Shown piece after piece: positions 60,301-64,000 of a stretch of 64,000 bases of DNA. Numbering within the stretch: position 1 is the first letter of the stretch; every line of letters begins with the position of its first letter. The notes beneath the pieces are model-generated. The model searched no databases, was not told where the DNA came from, and saw only the letters and a program-made list of their open reading frames with translations. A program made the translations under genes and the position numbers. Source of the stretch: JAJFIE01 sp964344255 (lineage in GTDB: Bacteria > Pseudomonadota > Alphaproteobacteria > Rhodospirillales > Casp-alpha2); contig CAYFMQ010000007.1 of NCBI GenBank assembly GCA_964344255.1, positions 1 through 64,000 on the forward strand, given 5' to 3'.

Positions 60301-61026
60301 TGGATCGCTGAACCAACGACGTTCAATTTGGGCGAGGTTTTCTGTTGGGATGGATCGATAGCCTTCGTTGACCTTCTCAAGCAGGTCCATCCGCCCTTTA
60401 CCGACAGCAGCCAACACCTGATTGCTGAACACAAGGTCGGGATGACGTTTGATTGCGCCCTGCAAGCTATTTCTGGCAAGGGCTGTCTGCATGGAGGGAA
60501 CTTCGCTAAGAACGGCCCTGACGTCACTCTTTAGAAGGGCGAAAACCGTATCCTGATAATCAGGATAACTGACCGTCAGAATGCCCGGATAATTCTCCAG
60601 CAGATAATCATGTTGATACACGCCCTCGACCACGGCGACCTTTTCACCGTTGAGATCATCCAGGGCGACCAACTGATCGCTTGCCCGAAAAAACAAGCCT
60701 GTTTTGATCTCATGGATCGGGTCTGAAAAATCCAGGATCTCCGACCGTTGAGAGCTCTTAAACAGACCGGAATGAATGTCTACGTCACCGTTCCTGACGG
60801 ATTCTATCGTATCAGGCCAATCCAGGACCCGGAATTCAACGGGTGTGGACGTAGCTTTGCTCCATTCCCGCCACATGTCGATGAGCAACCCCCTGGGTTC
60901 ACCAATCTGATCGACAATGGTTAAAGGAGGATAGTTATCGCTGATCGCAATTGTCAGAGATTCCGTTGCTTCCGATGCCCGGAAACCGGATAGAAGTATG
61001 AGAATTGCCGCCAGTAAAACCCGCAT
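54328..61026 (-). CDS. BvgS-like hybrid histidine kinase with four periplasmic binding domains
   Basis: A 2232-residue sensor. Approximate layout: signal peptide 1-20; four tandem SBP_bac_3 (Venus flytrap) domains at 23-243, 265-488, 512-733 and 756-977, with the later three introduced by a repeated LTxEExxWL linker; TM helices at 988-1013 and 1030-1051; a periplasmic dCache-like domain 1055-1365; TM 1366-1388; PAS 1420-1540; HisKA with H1567 in SHEIRTPMNG; HATPase to about 1790; a degenerate receiver 1800-1915; an intact receiver with D2008 in LLTDCHMPNLDGYQ; an acidic linker; and an HPt domain with H2178 in AGHKLKSSS. This gives a full His-Asp-His relay. BvgS itself has two flytraps; four plus a Cache domain is unusual. 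Ligands are probably amino acids or similar. Confidence 0.92.
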   Translation of the reverse strand: MRVLLAAILILLSGFRASEATESLTIAISDNYPPLTIVDQIGEPRGLLIDMWREWSKATSTPVEFRVLDWPDTIESVRNGDVDIHSGLFKSSQRSEILDFSDPIHEIKTGLFFRASDQLVALDDLNGEKVAVVEGVYQHDYLLENYPGILTVSYPDYQDTVFALLKSDVRAVLSEVPSMQTALARNSLQGAIKRHPDLVFSNQVLAAVGKGRMDLLEKVNEGYRSIPTENLAQIERRWFSDPADHFYVGSDGQLSFTAEEEAWLSNNSIIRLAVTNFIKPVDIIDDQGGYTGLNADLITLLNNKLGINIVPEFQSAWSEVVERTMDGRVDGAFSLSRTPEREKNILFTKPYAFDPVIIVVRDDDDRFDSWDDLKGKTVSTVMGAANADDIKKALGNGRLLEVADENSGLVALATGKVDAHVSWLLPYGNALRQEPVPGLRIAVKRNSEGGTLRIGINKNHPQLYSIIRKGLNAITREELAEIRNRWLFPTVEDDQHKIFLTEEERDWLRNNQNIRVGMMNDWPPFSFIDDTGLPQGISADFIKAINKRLGNALHLAPGPWKERYDDVKEQRLDALLDLTPLKWREEFFNFTTPYITIPHVFIADENAEPINSEDDLAGKSIALEKGFGNVKHIKDNFPEIKVLEYKDTREALDAVARGESDAYGGNRAVATYIIEKEVMHNLKIHGRLSVPGSVLAIGTRKDWPILRDILQKALDDIGREERRSIVRKWVLTADQDESALETALTSEEEKWLEKHQSVRVMVGTWPPFQFMENDMPKGLGIDYVKVALQSLGLDFVPVPIKWHDAVKDISTNKASVDLLPTAAHSEEREKLFSFTNNYLSFPRVIFARTDSSFTSLESLSGKKVAVEKNFITQRLLEQDYPGIELIPYQTTLEAMEAVSFNNADAYVGNMAVGSYMIEKHGFTNLKVAARTSYQNDRQAIGVRKDWPELVSLLNKALKAIPENKHREIRQRWITQTDSRISQSKEETAGLIMQFGIGAIVLIILLMAMALTIRMLEGKDPSRLYQSREIKGLGVVLIGLFLCIVVFSAWFTLEKTEQQSRNKIGLVLQTVLDTSHNALNLWVEGRKSSLAVLADKFASRIQIRNLLEVPRTRESLIKSREFSQVRSLLTAKEIQREDGTLSIIGPDGTIIGSLQQSAVGTVSPVYAQQKVLFDRVFNGESVLVPPVISSFRAVNRSTRAAERRSVLFVMAPVYDLQNKNVVASIALSLDPSQEFSRIIQLGRVGGTGETYAINQEGLLISHSRFGRDLRRVGLTSNVNKGILDIRIADPGGNMLEGHSVPSDLTSLPLTRMASEVTVGRSGIDVEGYRDYRGIPVMGAWLWDESLGIGLATEIDVSEAMDSFFDIRKTVMIVLAVTVLMALVLTGMSVWVGRSANRSLRRARDDLENRVIERTQELQNSETRIRSIIDNAVDGIITISEKGTIQTFSPSAETIFGYTAEEVIGQNVNMLMPETEKSEHDNYIENYMKTRQAKVIGNNREVLGLRSDGTEFPMDLAVGEAVVDGERVFTGIVRDITERKRAEVELMLAKEKAESATRAKSNFLAAMSHEIRTPMNGVVGMIDLLRETKLDIDQRQMMRTVRDSAFSLLQIINDILDFSKIEAGKMELELLPVSIRNVVEGVAETLLPNALKKNLLVSIFIDPNIPSWVMSDQVRLRQILFNLAGNAVKFTDSLPDAPGKVGIRADLMLAEGDNNVTVSLSVSDTGIGMNKSAVNNLFKPFTQAESSTTRRFGGTGLGLSICKNLTDIMNGRIEVESEEGKGSTFKVILPLEIADKETDKADSYNVEGLNIVIVAAEDDERTYMERYLQHGKANITSCKGVEEVKAILAFAKSEDKAFDILVFGCDCPEQARENLIVSLQEEEEGKLRFVILTNDRAAKKGMILPDKVVVETAPLRRSTFLRGVAMAAGRASPDVEHDGEGPTLPKKKAPTVEEAEASGHLILVAEDNVTNQDVIKRQLNQLGYACIITSDGVEASFELKNRNYAVLLTDCHMPNLDGYQLTELIRKQEEGGVDHIPIIAITANALQGEGDRCLAIGMDDYLPKPLEMDKLKATLKRWMPPEALDAGVEEIVEDETTADEAVEGHQETQESEQNEEVESGSGGSEEAAIDPRALKDIFGEDDDTFKEILGDYVEPTRGIAKEINDAFEAQDAPAIGAAGHKLKSSSRSVGAHKLADLCFELEKAGKAGNWEEIEATMLQFEPTLEAVMDYIESL

Positions 61027-61339
61027 TACGTCCTTACCCCAAAATTCGACGTTTTCTGCTTTTACCTCCGCAAAAATGATCTAGAGACGGCCTGGCAGCA
61101 TTGATTTGCGTTAAATGCCAGCAAATCGAACGCTCCCCCCCTTCAAGCCAAACCATCCGCAACCATATTTAAGCGCACCTTATAGTGTGCGCCTGACAAT
61201 AATCTTACTGCACGGGAGGGGCGACACCAAGCGCTTCGCCTTCAAACCCGGAGAATTGTCACAATGTTTTTCCTGACAGGCTTTTGCGTACTTGATCCCG
61301 GCACCTGATCCGGGGTACATCCTGTTTAAGTTGAGAGCG
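61027..61339. other. Intergenic region upstream of kinase and tRNA-Glu
   Basis: About 310 nt without a credible gene. The kinase side contains its ribosome site (TAAGGACG before the ATG). A GCGCAC/GTGCGC hairpin lies at 61173-61192 without a T-run. The right end must hold the tRNA-Glu promoter; TTGATC and GTACAT at about 61293-61321 are possible but weak boxes. Confidence 0.5.
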
Positions 61340-61414
61340 CCCCCATCGTCTAGTGGCCTAGGACGCTGGCCTCTCACGCCGGAAACAGGGGTTCGAGTCC
61401 CCTTGGGGGCGCCA
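61340..61414 (+). tRNA. tRNA-Glu (anticodon CUC)
   Basis: Acceptor stem GCCCCCA/TGGGGGC with discriminator G and encoded CCA. The D arm TCGTCTAGTGGCCTAGGA, anticodon loop CTCTCAC (anticodon CTC, reads GAG) and T arm GGGGTTCGAGTCCCC are all standard for tRNA-Glu. It ends 11 nt before the stop of the convergent sulfotransferase gene. Confidence 0.95.
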
Positions 61415-61425
61415 GTTCTGTGTTA

Positions 61426-62274
61426 TCAGAATCTCGGACTGCCGTCTTCCTGAAGATATTTTAACTTGGTCATCACGTCTTGATGGTCGCGGATTATTGT
61501 ATCGCGCTGTTGATCGTTCAGGACATCACGCCATTGTCCGTATTGGCCGGCCCTGAAAAACTTTTCACTCGCCGGGGAGCGTTCACGAAAACCTTCCGAG
61601 GCCTCTTGTTCCTGGAGCGACGAAAAGCTTGAAAACCTGAGCGCCCTCTCAAACCTTTTTGCCTCCTGCGGCAGTTTCAAAAACTTCAGAACCATCAGGA
61701 ATGCGGCTTCGGGATTGTTGACCATGTCCTCATAGCGCAAGATCAGCCGATGAAGATCGCCACTATCAATCCAGTTCCTGGCGTGCGAACTCCAGGATCC
61801 GAGATATTGAGGGATGAAATTCTTGCCCCCTTCCAGGGCATTGCCCTCCAACCCCATCAGGTTGATCGTCTCGTCGAGATCAAAGGAAAGATGATCACTA
61901 TAAGAGACCGAAACATCGAGAGGATTGCGGACAACATAAATAGCGCCGCGTGTAACATCCCTGTTGATTGCCGGCGTCCCGTCCGGAAACCTGTAGTTGA
62001 AGTGGGTCTTCATTAACAGCGTGTCGTTGATTGTTCCGGCAATGTACGCATGCACCTGATTCCTGACTTTTTGCAGTTCTTCGAGGGTGCTGTACTTAAA
62101 GGGCCGCTGCAAAGACAACTCATAAGGCGTGACGCTCATGTCACCCTTGCTGTATTCGTCCAGATCATTGAGCGGCACGGGCACATCGGAGTTGGCAAGA
62201 TAATTTGAAATGAACACCCGTAACCAGGTGCTTCCGGATTTCGGATAAGATGCGATCCAGATGATATTTCCCAT
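61426..62274 (-). CDS. PAPS-dependent sulfotransferase
   Basis: A 282-residue cytosolic sulfotransferase (Sulfotransfer_1 type). The 5'-phosphosulfate loop is clear in WIASYPKSGSTWLRVFISNY near residue 8. The 3'-phosphate motif YVVRNPLDVSVSYSDHL lies near residue 113. The C-terminal FRAGQYGQWRDVL segment resembles the KxGxxGxWK loop. Such enzymes transfer sulfate from PAPS to sugars, lipids or small molecules; bacterial examples modify surface glycans. No glycan cluster adjoins it. It is convergent with tRNA-Glu and divergent from queE. Confidence 0.88.
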   Translation of the reverse strand: MGNIIWIASYPKSGSTWLRVFISNYLANSDVPVPLNDLDEYSKGDMSVTPYELSLQRPFKYSTLEELQKVRNQVHAYIAGTINDTLLMKTHFNYRFPDGTPAINRDVTRGAIYVVRNPLDVSVSYSDHLSFDLDETINLMGLEGNALEGGKNFIPQYLGSWSSHARNWIDSGDLHRLILRYEDMVNNPEAAFLMVLKFLKLPQEAKRFERALRFSSFSSLQEQEASEGFRERSPASEKFFRAGQYGQWRDVLNDQQRDTIIRDHQDVMTKLKYLQEDGSPRF

Positions 62275-62502
62275 GGGATTTGTAAAACTCTGCGGTGTTT
62301 CTCAATTGGTTGTATTGAAGGGTTTATCCTTAAATGCATAACGATTACCAGCGCCCTTTTTGATTTGTTGCCAAAACACCGTAAATCGCGACTATAGCAG
62401 TTGGGACAGGCAAAAAAGGTTGTCTTGTCGCATTTTTGGTAGGATATGAGCGCCAGTTTTTAAATTCCACCATCGCAACTCTATCCGAAAAGCAATGGCA
62501 AC

Positions 62503-63138
62503 GTGACATACTCCGTTAAAGAAATTTTCTATACCTTGCAGGGTGAGGGAACCCAGAGTGGCCGCGCCGCCGTGTTCTGCCGCTTTGCCGGGTGCAATCT
62601 CTGGTCGGGCCGGGAAGAGGACCGGGCGGACGCGGTCTGCAATTTCTGTGACACGGACTTCGTCGGCACCGACGGCCTGGGCGGCGGCAAATTCAAAACA
62701 GCTGAGGACCTGGCCCGGGAAGTCGCCTCCTACTGGCCGGATACTTCAGAGGGCAAGCCTTTCGTCGTTTGCACCGGCGGCGAGCCGTTGATGCAGCTGG
62801 ATGCGGCGCTGGTGAACGCTCTTCACGAACAGGGCTTCGAAATCGCCATCGAAACCAACGGCACCCTTGAGGCGCCTGATGGGATCGACTGGGTCTGCGT
62901 CAGCCCCAAGGCCGGATCGGAACTGGTCGTCAAACACGGGGACGAACTGAAGTTCATCTTTCCCCAGCCAGGCCTTGATCCTGCAGGATTCCTGGAACTC
63001 GACTTCGATCATTTCCTGCTGCAACCTATGGACAATTCAGAAACGGCGGCAAACACCGAAAAGGCCATCGCCTACTGCATGGAACACCCCGTCTGGAAGC
63101 TGAGCCTGCAGACACACAAACAACTGGGAATACGATAA
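62503..63138 (+). CDS. queE: 7-carboxy-7-deazaguanine synthase QueE
   Basis: A 211-residue radical SAM enzyme converting 6-carboxytetrahydropterin to CDG in queuosine synthesis. The iron-sulfur cluster cysteines are in GCNLWSGREE...CNFCDTDF, a CX14CX2C arrangement specific to QueE. The N-terminal EIFYTLQGEGTQSGRAAVF and CTGGEPLMQ are also family hallmarks. The start is GTG at 62503; an overlapping ATG 8 nt upstream is out of frame. The stop overlaps the queD start (TAATG). No preQ1 riboswitch is apparent upstream. Confidence 0.95.
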   Translation: MTYSVKEIFYTLQGEGTQSGRAAVFCRFAGCNLWSGREEDRADAVCNFCDTDFVGTDGLGGGKFKTAEDLAREVASYWPDTSEGKPFVVCTGGEPLMQLDAALVNALHEQGFEIAIETNGTLEAPDGIDWVCVSPKAGSELVVKHGDELKFIFPQPGLDPAGFLELDFDHFLLQPMDNSETAANTEKAIAYCMEHPVWKLSLQTHKQLGIR

Positions 63139-63668
63139 TGAGCCACATTATCATGCGCCGCATCGCCATCGACGCCGGGCACAGGATCATGACCCACGGC
63201 AGCAAGTGCCGGCATCTGCACGGCCACCGCTATACGATCGAGGCCAGTTGCCGCGGTATTGGCGACACCCTGCATCAGGATGGCGAGCAGACGGACATGG
63301 TGCTTGATTTCGGCTTTCTCGATGAAGAGATGAAGCGCGCTATCGATGCGCCCTGCGACCACGGTTTCATATCTTCCAGCGACGACACCGAGGTGCTGGA
63401 GCTGTTCGTCCCCGCTGGCATCCCTTTTGAAGAATGGCTGGCGGACATCAGGTCCCAAGTGGAAAGCAACGGTTACGCCGCCACCGAACAAACACGCTTA
63501 CAAAGCAAACTCTATGTGATCAAGGCCCAGCCCACGGCCGAGTGCCTGGCCGAGCACTGGTTTTCCCGCCTGAAGGAGCCCGTTCACAACCGCAGCGACG
63601 GCCTCGCCGCCCTGCATAAGGTCCGGGTCTGGGAAACGCCCAACTGCTGGGCGGAATACGAAGAATAG
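63138..63668 (+). CDS. queD: 6-carboxytetrahydropterin synthase QueD
   Basis: A 176-residue enzyme making 6-carboxytetrahydropterin from dihydroneopterin triphosphate, the step before QueE. Zinc-binding His residues occur in DAGHRI and HLHGHRY, the catalytic Cys in SKCRHLHGH, and a further catalytic His and Glu in the DHGF and C-terminal KVRVWET segments. It is longer than the 120-residue E. coli enzyme because of a central insertion (about 85-120), seen in a subset of alphaproteobacteria. It is co-transcribed with queE. The third gene, queC, is not in the window. Confidence 0.93.
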   Translation: MSHIIMRRIAIDAGHRIMTHGSKCRHLHGHRYTIEASCRGIGDTLHQDGEQTDMVLDFGFLDEEMKRAIDAPCDHGFISSSDDTEVLELFVPAGIPFEEWLADIRSQVESNGYAATEQTRLQSKLYVIKAQPTAECLAEHWFSRLKEPVHNRSDGLAALHKVRVWETPNCWAEYEE

Positions 63669-63690
63669 CCCAAAAGCCAGCGATTTCGCA

Positions 63691-63936
63691 TTATTCCGGC
63701 GGCAGGATTTCCTGCACGCAGACCTGTTCGATCAGGTGCTCCCGCCCCAGATCCTCCAGATGATTGCATTTTTGCTCGTTCGACAGATGTGCGCCAATAC
63801 CGTTCGTCATCACCAGGACCATCGTCTGGTCGCTCATGTCGAGCCAGTAGTTGCGGCGGATCAGCTTCCCGTCGCCGTCTCGGGCGAAAGGGTCATCCGG
63901 GTTGCTGCCGAGGTCGGGTTCATAAAAGCGGGGCAT
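63691..63936 (-). CDS. Small hypothetical protein, unknown
   Basis: An 81-residue soluble protein, not recognised. It begins MPRFYEPDLGSNPDDPFARD and contains two cysteines (NEQKCNHL, EQVCVQE). No signal peptide or helix run. ATG 63936 is preferred because GGAG lies 10 nt upstream; ATG 63945 would sit directly against that site. Convergent with queD. After it, up to 64000, I see only the start of an intergenic region. Confidence 0.6.
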   Translation of the reverse strand: MPRFYEPDLGSNPDDPFARDGDGKLIRRNYWLDMSDQTMVLVMTNGIGAHLSNEQKCNHLEDLGREHLIEQVCVQEILPPE

Positions 63937-64000
63937 GGAATGCATTCTCCGTCAAATTTATTTCGCTTGTTCGCATATTCCCTCATAACGCAGGTTCAGG

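Noticed and set aside
62275..62502. preQ1 riboswitch upstream of queE
   Set aside because: No C-rich loop hairpin with an A-rich pseudoknot tail could be found near the start codon.
1..64000. CRISPR array, insertion sequence or prophage
   Set aside because: No regularly spaced repeats, transposase, integrase or phage structural genes are visible.

Overview
The window reads as a contiguous piece of an alphaproteobacterial chromosome, most likely from a marine Rhodospirillales-like lineage. This is inference from gene content. The supporting signs are a DivK-type single-domain regulator, an RpoH with the RpoH box, HisZ followed by PurA, a gatCAB set, a PyrC-like protein lacking its metal-binding HxH motif, a DddP-like M24 protein and a non-pyrrolysine MttB. 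The DNA is GC-rich, genes are dense on both strands, and ATGA-type overlaps are frequent. I found no rRNA, CRISPR array, insertion sequence or prophage.

Layout. 1-4.7 kb: tRNA-Ser(GCU), YbaK-type deacylase, glutathione S-transferase, a small exported cysteine-rich protein with CX3C motifs, DddP-like M24 protein, EamA exporter and MsrA. 4.9-8.2 kb: a polyamine ABC transporter operon (potA, potB, then potC and potD fused and truncated). 8.2-10.8 kb: acetyltransferase, threonine dehydrogenase and a kbl gene lacking its centre. 10.8-11.2 kb: a gene-free stretch with a strong candidate small RNA. 11.2-16.1 kb: GT9-like glycosyltransferase, thioesterase and gatB-gatA-gatC. 16.1-28.3 kb: SH3 protein, ruvX, pyrB, pyrC-like, plsY, a PAS-GGDEF cyclase, dprA, topA and rnr. 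28.3-34.9 kb: AraC regulator, S41 lipoprotein protease, rpmG, divK, a Crp/Fnr regulator and gamma-glutamyltransferase. 35-38.4 kb: a putative metal(loid) efflux operon headed by an ArsR repressor. 38.6-41.5 kb: hisZ, purA and a small unknown gene. 41.6-45 kb: MttB-family methyltransferase and an ornithine/diaminopimelate-type decarboxylase. 45.3-48 kb: a membrane-anchored pseudokinase and a membrane partner. 48-51.9 kb: rpoH, rluD, then small membrane protein, JAMM protease and threonine aldolase. 51.9-61 kb: BKACE enzyme, then a three-gene signalling operon (REC-adenylate cyclase, REC, and a 2232-residue BvgS-like hybrid kinase with four periplasmic binding domains). 61.3-64 kb: tRNA-Glu(CUC), sulfotransferase, queE-queD and a small unknown gene.

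How the parts fit. Housekeeping genes (translation, pyrimidine and purine synthesis, DNA topology, RNA turnover) alternate with signalling genes. Several second-messenger elements lie within 40 kb: a diguanylate cyclase, a response-regulator adenylate cyclase, a Crp/Fnr regulator and DivK. Polyamine metabolism appears as a damaged uptake operon and a group IV decarboxylase.

Two genes or operons carry internal deletions with frame changes (potC/potD and kbl), and the purA phosphate loop carries three clustered substitutions. These may be real decay, but assembly or consensus error is an equally serious explanation and should be tested first. The most attractive novel items are the candidate RNA at about 11.04-11.19 kb that displays CCUCCCC in several loops, the four-receptor kinase operon, the pseudokinase pair, and the exported twin-CX3C protein with its duplicated 3' end.
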